A stretch of DNA of 64,000 nt from Nocardioides flavescens (GCF_009823805.1 NZ_WUEK01000003.1:186001-250000); one strand, 5' to 3'; shown: positions 29,548 to 38,410, counted from the stretch's first letter. Made by a program: numbers and translations. Notes: a model not told the origin generated them from the sequence alone.

Positions 29548-29942
29548 GGCCGCAGGTCCAGCCACGCACGGTGGCCCGAGGGCGGCAGATCGGCGAGGCC
29601 GGCGAGACCCGCCATGCCCGTGAGGCCGTCGCGGGCCGTCGAGGCGAGGCCGGCGACCGCCTCCGCGGCGGCGCCCTCGGCCGCCGCGATCGCGGCCTTG
29701 GCCTCGTCGACGCAGCCGGCGTGCCGGTCCAGCGCCCCGGCGGCGACGTCGTGCAGGTCGGCGGCGTGGCCGAGGTCGCCGGCGTGCGCGCCGACGCTCG
29801 TCCGCATCACCTCGGCGGCCAGGCCCTCCCAGGGCACGACCGCCGCACCGTCGCGGCTGAGCGCGGCCTCCTCACGCAGGTCCGTCGCCGTCTCGCGCAG
29901 CCGGGTGGCCAGCCTCCGGATCGCCGTCGTGTCGCCGTACAT
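29544..29942 (-). CDS. WXG100-like protein, cassette A
   Basis: 132 aa, ATG 29942 with AGAGGGG 5 nt upstream. Starts MYGDTTAIRRLATRLRET; the W-x-G turn is W38-E-G40. The tail is Ala-rich and ends HRAWLDLRP. Overlaps the following hydrolase gene by 4 bp, implying coupled expression. Paralogue of 27614-28000. It diverges from the permease gene across a region containing a near-perfect palindrome. Confidence 0.68.
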   Translation of the reverse strand: MYGDTTAIRRLATRLRETATDLREEAALSRDGAAVVPWEGLAAEVMRTSVGAHAGDLGHAADLHDVAAGALDRHAGCVDEAKAAIAAAEGAAAEAVAGLASTARDGLTGMAGLAGLADLPPSGHRAWLDLRP

Positions 29943-30035
29943 CGCAGCCCCTCTCGTCGGTCCCGCCCGGCACCCGGGCGGCGGAGCCAGCCGTCTGCCC
30001 GTGCTGCCTGTGGACCAACCGGGGCGCCGGGCGCC

Positions 30036-30065
30036 TGTGGACGACGGCCAGGGCCGTCGTCCACA
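30036..30065. promoter_or_regulatory. 14-bp perfect inverted repeat between divergent genes
   Basis: TGTGGACGACGGCC (30036-30049), two bases, GGCCGTCGTCCACA (30052-30065). It lies between the WxG cassette (minus) and the permease (plus), about 70 bp before the permease start. An operator or a hairpin in the permease leader are both possible. Confidence 0.5.
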
Positions 30066-30134
30066 ACGGGCGGGCAGGTCTTCCCCCAGGGCTGTGGGAG
30101 TGCGAGTCTGCGAGGACGGGCGAGGGGAGACGAG

Positions 30135-31553
30135 ATGGCCGGCACTGGTCTGCTGAGGCGCAAGAGCATCGACGCGATGATCGCCTCGAGCCGTGGCGAG
30201 GACGGCGGCGCTCACCTCGAGCGCAGCATGGGCGTCTTCCCGCTGATGATGTTCGGCGTCGGTGCCACCATCGGCACCGGCATCTTCTTCGTGATGTCCG
30301 AGACGGTGCCCGAGGCGGGACCGGCGGTGATCTTCTCCTTCGTGATCGTCGGGGTCATCGCCGGGCTGACGGCGCTCTGCTACGCCGAGGTGGCCTCGAC
30401 GGTGCCGGTCTCGGGGTCTGCCTACTCCTACGCGATGGCGAGCATCGGCGAGCTGCCGGCCTACATCGTCGGCTGGTGCCTGATCCTCGAGTACGGCGTC
30501 GCCGCCTCGGCCACCTCGGTCGGGTGGGCGGAGTACTTCAACCAGCTGCTCGACGACGTGTTCGGCGTGCGGATCCCGCACGCGCTGAGTGCCGGCGCGC
30601 TCGCCGACGACCCCGGCGTGGTCAACCTGCCCGCCGTGGTGCTGGTCGCGCTGTGCTGCGTGCTGCTGCTGCGCGGCGCCCGCGAGTCGGCGCGCGCCAA
30701 CGCGATCATGGTCTGCATCAAGCTCGCCGTGCTGGGGCTGTTCGTCGTCGTCGCGGCGTTCGGCTTCACCAGCGGGCACTTCACGCCGTTCGCCCCCGAG
30801 GGCTTCTCGGGGGTGGCCGCCGCGCTGCCGCCCATCTTCTTCACCTTCATCGGGCTCGACGCGTGCTCGACCGCCGGTGAGGAGGCCCGCGACCCGGGCC
30901 GCACCATCCCGCGGGCCATCGTCGGTGCGCTGCTCATCGTCACCGCGTTCTACGTCCTGGTCGCGGTCGCCGCAGTCGGCGCGCAGCAGGCAGGGTCGTT
31001 CGAGGGTCAGGAGGCCGGGCTCGCGGTGATCCTGAGCGACGTCACCGGCTCCGACATCCCCGCGATCGTGCTGTCGGTGGGGGCGGTGATCTCGGTCTTC
31101 TCGGTGACGCTGGTGACGATCTACGGCCAGACGCGCATCCTCTTCGCGATGGGCCGCGACGGGATGCTCCCGAAGGCCTTCAGCGAGGTCGACTCGCGCA
31201 CCCTGTCGCCCAACAAGAACGTCGTCGTCACCTGCGTCTTCGTCGGGCTGCTGGCCAGCACCGTCCCGATCGACAAGCTGTGGGACCTCGTCTCGATCGG
31301 CACGCTCGCGGCCTTCATCGTCGTCTCGGCGACCGTGATCATCCTGCGGCGCACCCGTCCCGACCTCGAGCGGGCCTTCGAGGTGCCGCTGTACCCCTTC
31401 CTGCCCATCGCCTCGATCGTGGCCTGCCTGTGGGTCGCGACCAAGGTGCCGGGCGAGACGTGGTTCCTCGTCGCCGGCTGGCTCGTGCTCGCGCTGGTGC
31501 TCTACGCCGCCTACGGCCGCCGCCACTCGGTGCTGGCCGTCACCCGGAAGTGA
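30135..31553 (+). CDS. APC-family amino acid permease (CAT type)
   Basis: 472 aa integral membrane protein. The family pattern is seen: VGATIGTGIFFVMSETV (unwound helix 1), GLTALCYAEVASTVPVSGSA (helices 2-3), FFTFIGLDACSTAGEEARDP (helix 6-8 region) and TRILFAMGRDGMLPKAFSEV. This set is typical of cationic amino acid transporters. About 12-14 helices. ATG 30135 with GGGGAG about 5 nt upstream. The UspA-type gene follows with a 4-bp overlap, an arrangement common in actinobacteria. Confidence 0.88.
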   Translation: MAGTGLLRRKSIDAMIASSRGEDGGAHLERSMGVFPLMMFGVGATIGTGIFFVMSETVPEAGPAVIFSFVIVGVIAGLTALCYAEVASTVPVSGSAYSYAMASIGELPAYIVGWCLILEYGVAASATSVGWAEYFNQLLDDVFGVRIPHALSAGALADDPGVVNLPAVVLVALCCVLLLRGARESARANAIMVCIKLAVLGLFVVVAAFGFTSGHFTPFAPEGFSGVAAALPPIFFTFIGLDACSTAGEEARDPGRTIPRAIVGALLIVTAFYVLVAVAAVGAQQAGSFEGQEAGLAVILSDVTGSDIPAIVLSVGAVISVFSVTLVTIYGQTRILFAMGRDGMLPKAFSEVDSRTLSPNKNVVVTCVFVGLLASTVPIDKLWDLVSIGTLAAFIVVSATVIILRRTRPDLERAFEVPLYPFLPIASIVACLWVATKVPGETWFLVAGWLVLALVLYAAYGRRHSVLAVTRK

Positions 31554-32467
31554 CGGTCGCCGGGATGCGGGTGCTGGTCGCCTACCGGGGCGAGGCCGAC
31601 GGTGACGAGGCCCTGCAGCTCGCGGCGGTGCTGCGGCGGACGACACAGGCCGAGACGACCGTCGTGGCGGTGCTGCCACGGACCTCCTACGTCGGCGACG
31701 AGCGCCCCGACCTGGAGTACCGCCAGCACCTCGACGACCTCGCGGCCGGGGCGCGCGCCGCCGCCACGGCCGCCCTGGGCGACGACGCGACGTTCGAGCG
31801 GGTGGCGGCGACCTCCGTGGCCGCCGGCCTCGTCGAGGCCGCCGAGCGGCTCGGGAGCGACGTGCTCGTGCTCGGCAGCGCCCGCGACGCCGTGCGCGGC
31901 AACCTCGTGCTGGGCAGCGTGGGGGAGCGACTCCTGCACTCCTCACCGGTGCCGCTGCTCATGTCACCCCACGGCTACGCGCCCGGCGGGCGGACCCGGT
32001 TCACCCGGCTCACCTGCGCCTACGTCGGCATCACGCAGTCGCGCGAGGCGCTCGGCGCCGCGTGCGACCTGGCCGTGCGCCACGACCTGCGGCTGCGCGT
32101 CGCGACGTTCGTGCCGCGGGCGGCGACGATGTACCCGCCCGAGGTCGGGCTCGACGCCGAGGACATGGTCTCGGCGCAGTTCGCCGAGCAGGCCGTGGGG
32201 CTGCACCACGACGCGGTGGCGTTCTGCGAGCAGCGCGGGGTCGAGGTCGTCGAGTCCGTGGTCGGCCGCGGGCGCGGCTGGGCCGGTGCGCTCGCGGCCG
32301 TCGCGTGGGAGCCGGGCGACGTGCTGGTCTTCGGCTCCAGCCGACTGGGCCACCTCGCGCGGGTCTTCCTGGGCTCGACCGCGAGCAAGCTCCTGCGCCA
32401 CACCCCGGTCCCGGTGCTCGTCGTCCCGTCCGGCTCGGCCCACTGGATCGAGCACACCCCCGCCTGA
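31550..32467 (+). CDS. Universal stress protein, tandem UspA domains
   Basis: 305 aa with two Usp domains (about residues 6-140 and 150-300). Each ends with the ATP-binding pattern Gly-2x-Gly-9x-Gly-Ser: VLGSARDAVRGNLVLGSVGE and VFGSSRLGHLARVFLGSTAS. The GTG at 31550 overlaps the permease stop (GTGA); an ATG at 31565 (MRVLVAYRG) is the usual Usp start. Probably co-transcribed with the permease; exact role unknown. Confidence 0.88.
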   Translation: MTVAGMRVLVAYRGEADGDEALQLAAVLRRTTQAETTVVAVLPRTSYVGDERPDLEYRQHLDDLAAGARAAATAALGDDATFERVAATSVAAGLVEAAERLGSDVLVLGSARDAVRGNLVLGSVGERLLHSSPVPLLMSPHGYAPGGRTRFTRLTCAYVGITQSREALGAACDLAVRHDLRLRVATFVPRAATMYPPEVGLDAEDMVSAQFAEQAVGLHHDAVAFCEQRGVEVVESVVGRGRGWAGALAAVAWEPGDVLVFGSSRLGHLARVFLGSTASKLLRHTPVPVLVVPSGSAHWIEHTPA

Positions 32468-32489
32468 GTGCGCGCTCCTCGAGCCACTC

Positions 32490-33671
32490 TCAGGCCAGGT
32501 GGGCCGCGATGCGCTCCAGCGCGAGCTCGATGTCGCTGCGCTGCCCGGCGAAGCTCATCCGCACCCACTCCTCGCCGTGCTCGGTGTCGAAGTCCGCCCC
32601 GGGCGCGATGCCGACCCCGGTGCGGGCCAGCAGGTCGTGGCAGAAGGCCATCGTGTCGTCGGTCAGGTGCGCCACGTCGGCGTAGACGTAGAACGCCCCG
32701 TCCGCCGGGGCGAGCCGGTCGATCCCCAGACCGGGCAGGCCGTCGAGCAGGAGCCGCCGGTTGGCGGCGTACCGCTCGACGTGCCCGTCGAGCTCGGCGT
32801 ACGACGCGTCGTCGAACGCCGCCAGGCACGCTCGCTGCGCGAGCACGGGCGGGCAGATCGTGAAGTTGCCGGTCAGCACGTCGACGGCGCGGCGCAGCCG
32901 GTCCGGCACCAGCATCCAGCCGATGCGCCAGCCGGTCATCGAGAAGTACTTCGAGAAGCTCGCGAACACCACCGCCTCCCGGCTGGTCTCCCACGCGCTG
33001 CGCGAGAGGCGGTCGCGGCCGTCGAGCGGGGCGTACTCGATGCCGTGGTAGATCTCGTCGCTGATCAGCTGCACCCCTGCGCCCTCGCACCAGGACGCGA
33101 GGGCGGCCAGCTCCTCGGGCAGCAGCATGGTGCCGGTCGGGTTGGCGGGGCTGGCGACCACGAGCCCAGCGAGGTCGGGGATGGCGGCGACCTGCTCGAC
33201 GGTCGGCTGGAACCTCGTCTCCGGGCCGGTCTCGATCTCCACGACCTCGACGCCGAGGGCGCGCAGCACGTTGCGGTAGCAGGGGTAGCCGGGCCGGGCC
33301 ATCGCCACCCGGTCGCCCACGTCGAACGCCGCGAGGAACGCCAGCAGGAACCCGCCGCTGCTCCCCGTCGTGACCACCACCTGCTCGGGGTCGACCTCGA
33401 TGCCGTGCGTGCGCCGGTGGTGCCCGGCGATCGCCTCACGCAGCTCGAGGATGCCCGTGGCCGGGGTGTAGCCCAGCGGATCGCCGCTCTGCAGCAGCCG
33501 GACCGCCTCGGCGCGCACCGGCTCCGGCGCGCCCGTGCTCGGCTGCCCCGCCAGCAGGTCGACCAGGTCGCCGTGCGTGCGCCGGCGCTCGGAGGCCGCG
33601 GCCAGCAGGTCCATCACGTGGAACGGCGGGACGTTCGCCCGGCTCGCCACCTGCCACCTCGAGCCGTCCAT
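32490..33671 (-). CDS. PLP-dependent aminotransferase, class I/II
   Basis: 393 aa fold-type I aminotransferase. The PLP lysine is in SFSKYFSMTGWRIGW, with NPTGT (ASPANPTGTMLLPEEL), DEIYHGIEY and GSSGGFLLAF as further cofactor contacts; a C-terminal Arg (EWVRMSF) binds the carboxylate. Substrate is not clear from sequence; aspartate- or alanine-type are possible. ATG 33671 is chosen because AGGGTGG lies 6 nt before it; a GTG at 33680 is alternative. The palindromic repeat lies immediately upstream. Confidence 0.9.
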   Translation of the reverse strand: MDGSRWQVASRANVPPFHVMDLLAAASERRRTHGDLVDLLAGQPSTGAPEPVRAEAVRLLQSGDPLGYTPATGILELREAIAGHHRRTHGIEVDPEQVVVTTGSSGGFLLAFLAAFDVGDRVAMARPGYPCYRNVLRALGVEVVEIETGPETRFQPTVEQVAAIPDLAGLVVASPANPTGTMLLPEELAALASWCEGAGVQLISDEIYHGIEYAPLDGRDRLSRSAWETSREAVVFASFSKYFSMTGWRIGWMLVPDRLRRAVDVLTGNFTICPPVLAQRACLAAFDDASYAELDGHVERYAANRRLLLDGLPGLGIDRLAPADGAFYVYADVAHLTDDTMAFCHDLLARTGVGIAPGADFDTEHGEEWVRMSFAGQRSDIELALERIAAHLA

Positions 33672-33720
33672 GACTGCCACCCTAGGTGCGACCCGGCGGC
33701 TCGGTCGTCGCTCGGGTCCG

Positions 33721-33836
33721 GTGGTTGAGGAAGGACGAAGTCCTGTCTCGAAACCACGTCCGGTGTGGGCAGTGGTTTCGAGACAGCCGTAGCCGGCTTC
33801 CTCAACCAGCGACGGCTTCAGCCGACCTCCTCAACC
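33721..33836. repeat. Compound copy of the palindromic repeat
   Basis: GGTTGAGG (33723-33730) with GTCTCGAAACCAC (33745-33757), then GTGGTTTCGAGAC (33772-33784) with CCTCAACC (33800-33807) and another CCTCAACC at 33829-33836. The two GTGGTTTCGAGAC boxes face each other; the inner hairpin GGACGAAGTCC is shared with the copy at 6486. It fills most of the gap between the divergent aminotransferase and antiporter genes. Confidence 0.85.
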
Positions 33837-33909
33837 GCTGGTACGGCGGCTGCGCACCCGGAGGCTGGCTCCGGATAGACTGGTCCTCCCGCCCGACGAG
33901 CCGGACGAG

Positions 33910-35412
33910 GTGCCTGTGATCGACGTGCACGAGCTCGACGTCTTCGTCCTGTGGGGCTCGGCCGTCACCTTCCTGGCGATCCTCGCGGTCCGGCTCTCCT
34001 CCCGCACCCGACTGCCGTCGCTGTTGCTCTACCTGCTGATGGGCGCGCTCATCGGCGAGGCCGGACTGGGCATCGCCTTCGACGACGCCGAGCTGGCGCA
34101 CTCCCTCGGCTTCGCGGCGCTGATCCTGATCCTCGCCGAGGGTGGTCTCACGACGGCCTGGAGCGACGTGAAGCCGGCGATGAAGCTCGGGCTCTCGCTC
34201 GCCACCGTCGGCGTCGTCGTGTCGGTGGCCGTGGTCGCCGTCGGCGCGCACTACCTGCTCGGCTTCTCGTGGGAGACCGCCGTCCTGCTGGGCGCGGTGA
34301 CCTCGCCGACCGACGCGGCGGCGGTGTTCTCGGTGCTGCGCGTGGTGCCGCTGCCCAAGCGGCTCACCGGGGCGCTCGAGGCCGAGTCGGGGCTCAACGA
34401 CGCCCCCATCATCGTGCTCGTCACGATCATCGCCACCGGCGCGCTCGAGGAGCACTCGATCGCCTACAACGTCGGCCTCGTCGTCTTCGAGCTCGTCGTC
34501 GGCCTCCTGGTCGGCCTCGGTGTCGGGTACGCCGGCTCGTGGGTCCTGCGCCGGGCGGCGCTGCCGTCGTCCGGGCTCTACCCCCTCGCCGCCATGGTGC
34601 TGTGCCTGTTCGCCTACGGCAGCGCCGCCGCCGTGCACGCGTCGGGGTTCGCCGCGGTCTACGTCGCCGCGCTGGTCATCGGCAACGCCGACCTGCCCCA
34701 CCGCGCGGCCACCCGCTCGTTCGCCGAGGGCGTGGCCTGGCTCGCCCAGATCGGGCTGTTCGTCATGCTCGGGCTGCTGCTCTCACCGGGTCGGATCGGC
34801 TGGGACACCATCGGGTACGCCGTGGTCGCCGGACTCGTGCTCACCTTCGTGGCGCGGCCGATCTCGGTGTTCGTGAGCTCGGTGGTGCGGCCCATGCCAC
34901 CGCGCGAGCTGGCGTTCGTGTCGTGGGCCGGGCTGCGCGGCGCCGTACCCGTGGTGCTGGCGACGATCCCCCTCGCGGAGGGGGCGACCGATGCGCGCGA
35001 CCTGTTCGACATCGTCTTCGTGCTCGTCGTGATCTACACGCTGCTGACCGGGCCGACGCTCCCGTGGGTGGCCGACCGCCTCGGCGTCACGGTGCGCGAC
35101 GAGTCCCGTGGTCTCGACATCGAGGCCGCGCCGCTCGAGCGGATCGTCGCCGACCTGCTGCAGTTCCGCATCGGCGCCGTGTCGCAGATGCACGGGGTCG
35201 AGATCGGCGAGCTCCGGCTGCCGCCGGGCTCCTCGGTCTCGATGATCGTGCGCGACGGCGAGACGCTGGTGCCCGAGCGCCGCACCGTCCTCAAGCACGG
35301 CGACGACCTGCTCGTCGTCGCCCCGCGCCGCGAGCGCGCCGCGACCGAGGAGCGACTGCGTCAGGTCAGCGAGCGCGGGCGCCTGGCCCACTGGCTGCCC
35401 CAGGGGGGATAG
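33910..35412 (+). CDS. K+/H+ antiporter, CPA1 family with TrkA-C domain (CvrA/NhaP2-like)
   Basis: 500 aa. Membrane part of about 12 helices, with LLLYLLMGALIGEAGLGI, LGAVTSPTDAAAVFSVLR and ALEAESGLNDAPIIVLVTII (the conserved ND of the ion site). The last about 90 residues are a cytosolic TrkA-C/RCK-C domain (MHGVEIGELRLPPGSSVSMI). It should export K+ or Na+ in exchange for protons. Start is GTG 33910 or 33916; the first gives MPVIDVHELDVF. No strong ribosome site is visible. Confidence 0.88.
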   Translation: MPVIDVHELDVFVLWGSAVTFLAILAVRLSSRTRLPSLLLYLLMGALIGEAGLGIAFDDAELAHSLGFAALILILAEGGLTTAWSDVKPAMKLGLSLATVGVVVSVAVVAVGAHYLLGFSWETAVLLGAVTSPTDAAAVFSVLRVVPLPKRLTGALEAESGLNDAPIIVLVTIIATGALEEHSIAYNVGLVVFELVVGLLVGLGVGYAGSWVLRRAALPSSGLYPLAAMVLCLFAYGSAAAVHASGFAAVYVAALVIGNADLPHRAATRSFAEGVAWLAQIGLFVMLGLLLSPGRIGWDTIGYAVVAGLVLTFVARPISVFVSSVVRPMPPRELAFVSWAGLRGAVPVVLATIPLAEGATDARDLFDIVFVLVVIYTLLTGPTLPWVADRLGVTVRDESRGLDIEAAPLERIVADLLQFRIGAVSQMHGVEIGELRLPPGSSVSMIVRDGETLVPERRTVLKHGDDLLVVAPRRERAATEERLRQVSERGRLAHWLPQGG

Positions 35413-35414
35413 AT

Positions 35415-35939
35415 CTATCCCACCGGGGGGCTGCAGACCGTCGTGGGCGCGGTCAGCGCGATGGAGGCCTTGCCGTCGGAGAGCTCGGTGAAGCCGTCGC
35501 CGACCACGATGGTCACCCCCACGACGGGGCTGCGGTCGTCGGCGCGCACCGGCACCGGGCCGAGGCGGCTGCGGACCAGCCGGGCGGCCGGGTCCTGCGG
35601 CTCGTCGGTCCAGATCTCGACCGCGGCGACGTCGGTGCCCTCCGGGGCGTTGGAGATCTGGCCCTGTGCGAAACCCGCGTCGACGAACTGCTGCATGGTG
35701 CGCCCGGCGAGGCCCTCGCGGCGACTGGCGTTGAGCACCGACACCGTCACGTCCTGCGGGTAGAGCGTCTCGCCCGCGGCGTACGACGTGTCGACGCAGA
35801 GCGGTGCCTCCGCCTTGCCGGGGAACGGCGCGGTGACCTGGGCGAAGCCCCACAGGACGCCGCCGAGCAGCAGCACGGCCAGGGCCCCCAGCGTGATGAG
35901 CGTGCGCAGTCGTGCGTTGAGGCCGTCCCAGAACTCCAC
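35415..35939 (-). CDS. Membrane-anchored LytR C-terminal domain protein
   Basis: 174 aa with one N-terminal helix (LITLGALAVLLLGGVLWGFA) and an exterior LytR_C domain (VTVSVLNASRREGLAGRTMQ, then AAVEIWTD and GVTIVVGDGF). This domain often accompanies cell-wall ligases of the LytR-CpsA-Psr group but is stand-alone here. It begins 3 bp after the stop of the 35943 gene, so they form a unit. Confidence 0.8.
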   Translation of the reverse strand: MEFWDGLNARLRTLITLGALAVLLLGGVLWGFAQVTAPFPGKAEAPLCVDTSYAAGETLYPQDVTVSVLNASRREGLAGRTMQQFVDAGFAQGQISNAPEGTDVAAVEIWTDEPQDPAARLVRSRLGPVPVRADDRSPVVGVTIVVGDGFTELSDGKASIALTAPTTVCSPPVG

Positions 35940-35942
35940 GGC

Positions 35943-36239
35943 TCAGCCCGCCACCGGGTGCACGCGGGCGTGGAGGACGTTGCGCTGCTGGAGCGCGGCG
36001 CGCAGGGCGCGGTGCAGGCCGTCCTCGAGGAACAGCTCGCCGCGCCACTCCACGACGTGGGCGAACAGGTCGCCGTAGAACGTCGAGTCCTCGTCGAGCA
36101 GGGTCGCGAGCTGCAGGGTGTCCTTCGTGGTGACCAGCTCGTCGAGCCGGACCTGGCGCGGCGGCACCCCGGCCCACTGCTTGGTGCTCAGGCCGTGGTC
36201 GGGGTACGGCCGCCCCTCGCCCACGCGCTTGAAGATCAC
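35943..36239 (-). CDS. Conserved actinobacterial protein, often called VapB-type antitoxin
   Basis: 98 aa. The pattern MIFKRVGEGRPYPDHGLSTK, DELVTTKDTLQL, DSTFYGDLFAHVVEW and LEDGLHRALRAALQQ is a highly conserved actinobacterial protein family. It is usually labelled as a type II antitoxin, but no toxin gene is adjacent, and the LytR_C neighbour is the conserved partner, so that label should be treated with caution; a ParB-like fold is an inference. ATG at 36239. Confidence 0.7.
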   Translation of the reverse strand: MIFKRVGEGRPYPDHGLSTKQWAGVPPRQVRLDELVTTKDTLQLATLLDEDSTFYGDLFAHVVEWRGELFLEDGLHRALRAALQQRNVLHARVHPVAG

Positions 36240-36287
36240 GAGCGCACTCTAACGATGCCGCCCGCGACACGACCTAGGCTCCATCCC

Positions 36288-37922
36288 ATGACCCAGGCGC
36301 CCAGTCCTCAGCCCGGTCCCCAGCCCCACGCCGACAGCCCGATCGTGCAGGCGGTGGCGCCGGGCTACGCGTTCACCGGCGACGTGCTCGAGCTCGGCGG
36401 GCTGATGCTCGACGCGACCACCCTCACCGACACCCGCATCCGGATCCCGATCGGCATGCTCAACCGGCACGGCCTGATCGCGGGCGCCACCGGCACGGGC
36501 AAGACCAAGACCCTGCAGCTGATGGCCGAGCAGCTCAGCCAGGCCGGCGTGCCCGTCTTCGCGGCCGACATCAAGGGCGACCTCTCCGGGCTCGCGACGC
36601 CCGGGGCGCCGAGCGACCGGCTGCTCGAGCGCACCGCCAGCGTCGGCCAGCAGTGGGCCGCGACGGGCTACCCGGTGGAGTTCTACGCCCTCGGCGGCGT
36701 CGGCACCGGCACGCCGCTGCGGGTCACGATGTCGGCCTTCGGACCGACCCTGCTCAGCAAGGTGCTGGGCCTCAACGACACCCAGGAGTCGAGCCTGGGG
36801 CTGATCTTCCACTACGCCGACCAGGCGGGGCTGCCGCTGCTCGACCTCGCCGACCTGCGTGCGGTCGTCACCCACCTGACGAGCGACGAGGGCAAGCCGG
36901 AGCTGAAGGGGCTCGGCGGCCTGTCGAGCGCGACCGCCGGCGTGATCCTGCGCGAGCTGATCGGTTTCTCGGACCAGGGCGCCGACGCGTTCTTCGGAGA
37001 GCCGGAGTTCGACTCGGCCGACCTGCTGCAGCGCGCCCCCGACGGCCGCGGCCTCATCTCCCTGGTCGAGCTGCCGCGGCTGCAGGACCGCCCGGCCGTC
37101 TTCTCGACCTTCCTCATGTGGCTGCTCGCGGACCTGTTCCACGACCTGCCCGAGCTCGGCGACGTCGAGCGCCCGGAGCTGGTGTTCTTCTTCGACGAGG
37201 CGCACCTGCTGTTCGCCGACGCGAGCAAGGCGTTCCTCGACCAGATCGCCCAGACCGTGCGGTTGATCCGCTCCAAGGGCGTCGGCGTCGTGTTCGTGAC
37301 CCAGAGCCCGACCGACGTGCCCGACGCCGTGCTCGCCCAGCTCGGCTCGCGCGTCCAGCACCAGCTGCGGGCGCACACGCCGAACGACGCCAAGGCGCTC
37401 AAGGCCACCGTCAGCACCTACCCCGTCTCGGCGTACGACGACCTCGGGTCGGTCATCACCGGTCTCGGCATCGGCGAGGCGATCGTGACGGTGATGGACG
37501 AGCGCGGCGCGCCCACCCCCGTGGCGTGGACGCGCCTGCGCGCGCCGCAGTCGCTCATGGGGCCGAGCGACCCGGCGACGATGCAGGCGATGGTCGAGGC
37601 GAGCCCGCGTCACGCGAAGTACGCCGCCTCGGTGGACAGGGAGTCGGCGCGTGAGCTGCTCGCCGCCCGGCTCGAGGCCGGCGCCCGCCAAGCCGAGCAG
37701 GAGGCGCGGGAGGCCGCCGAGGCCAAGGCCCGCGCGCAGGCGGAGAAGGAGGCTGCGAAGGCGCCGAAGCGGTCGCGCTCGACCCCGCGGGGTCGAGCTC
37801 CGCGTCAGGAGGAGGGCGTGGTCACCCAGGTGCTCGAGTCGAGCGCCTTCAAGCAGGTCATACGCACCGCGGCGAAGGAGATCGCCCGCGGCATGTTCGG
37901 CACCGGTCGCCGCCGCCGCTGA
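36288..37922 (+). CDS. HerA-type DNA-translocating ATPase (DUF853 family)
   Basis: 544 aa. Walker A GATGTGKTKTLQLM (about residue 66), Walker B LVFFFDEAHLLFADAS (about 305), and VGVVFVTQSPTDVPDAVLAQ with a sensor Gln. This matches the DUF853 subgroup of HerA/FtsK-like ATPases (e.g. E. coli YjgR), whose precise role is unknown. The C-terminus carries a Lys/Ala/Glu-rich helix (EAAEAKARAQAEKEAAKA) and a basic tail. ATG 36288; the frame is open upstream (ATG at 36255). Its 3' end converges on the 38001 gene over a hairpin. Confidence 0.87.
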   Translation: MTQAPSPQPGPQPHADSPIVQAVAPGYAFTGDVLELGGLMLDATTLTDTRIRIPIGMLNRHGLIAGATGTGKTKTLQLMAEQLSQAGVPVFAADIKGDLSGLATPGAPSDRLLERTASVGQQWAATGYPVEFYALGGVGTGTPLRVTMSAFGPTLLSKVLGLNDTQESSLGLIFHYADQAGLPLLDLADLRAVVTHLTSDEGKPELKGLGGLSSATAGVILRELIGFSDQGADAFFGEPEFDSADLLQRAPDGRGLISLVELPRLQDRPAVFSTFLMWLLADLFHDLPELGDVERPELVFFFDEAHLLFADASKAFLDQIAQTVRLIRSKGVGVVFVTQSPTDVPDAVLAQLGSRVQHQLRAHTPNDAKALKATVSTYPVSAYDDLGSVITGLGIGEAIVTVMDERGAPTPVAWTRLRAPQSLMGPSDPATMQAMVEASPRHAKYAASVDRESARELLAARLEAGARQAEQEAREAAEAKARAQAEKEAAKAPKRSRSTPRGRAPRQEEGVVTQVLESSAFKQVIRTAAKEIARGMFGTGRRRR

Positions 37923-37941
37923 CCCGCGGCGGGTCCGGCAC

Positions 37942-37990
37942 CGCAGGCCGGGTGGTCGGGCGCGCCGGCACCCGACCACCGCGACCTGCG
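37942..37990. terminator. Two-way terminator hairpin
   Basis: GGTGGTCGGG (37951-37960) and CCCGACCACC (37971-37980) form a 10-bp stem with a 10-nt loop; CGCAGG (37942-37947) and CCTGCG (37985-37990) extend it. It lies between two convergent genes. Confidence 0.7.
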
Positions 37991-38000
37991 GGAGAGTGGG

Positions 38001-38210
38001 TCAGGCCGACCAGCGCAGCGAGTCGTCGACCAGGTCGGCGAGGGCGTGCACCCCGCGCAGGTCGGCGCGCTCGGCCATCAGGCGGGACAGTGCCTCACTG
38101 TGGCGGTTCTTGAGGGTCGCGCGGTGTGCGCGGATGCGGTCCAGCTCGGTGTCGATGACCTGCTCCACCGGGGCGCCGGTCGGGAGCTGAGTCGTCATGG
38201 GGTCTGCCAC
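38001..38210 (-). CDS. Small helical protein, unknown
   Basis: 69 aa from the GTG at 38210, which has AGGAGG 5 nt upstream (ATG 38198 is alternative). Predicted helical, charged (VIDTELDRIRAHRATLKNRH). No family recognised. Same strand as eccC but downstream of it by over 200 bp. Confidence 0.6.
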   Translation of the reverse strand: MADPMTTQLPTGAPVEQVIDTELDRIRAHRATLKNRHSEALSRLMAERADLRGVHALADLVDDSLRWSA

Positions 38211-38410
38211 GTCGGCCTCCTGGGGTGCGGTCGGCCTCCCGGTGGGGAGCCGACGTCGATGTGAACGTTCCAATCGTGGCGTGCTCACATCGCCCAGAGG
38301 TTGACAACGAGTTAAGAAGACATCTCGCGAAACTCCCGTTCCCGGAGGAATTCGGTCGCCGGAACGCCCTCAACCACGGCCGTCCCGAGCTCGCTGCGGT
38401 GGGAGCAGAG

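Noticed and set aside
35943..36239. Toxin-antitoxin module
   Set aside because: Only the putative antitoxin-type family protein is present; no toxin gene adjoins it.
33951..36287. Upstream in-frame extension of the HerA-like protein
   Set aside because: The region already encodes the antiporter and two minus-strand genes; the HerA-type start at 36288 fits the family.
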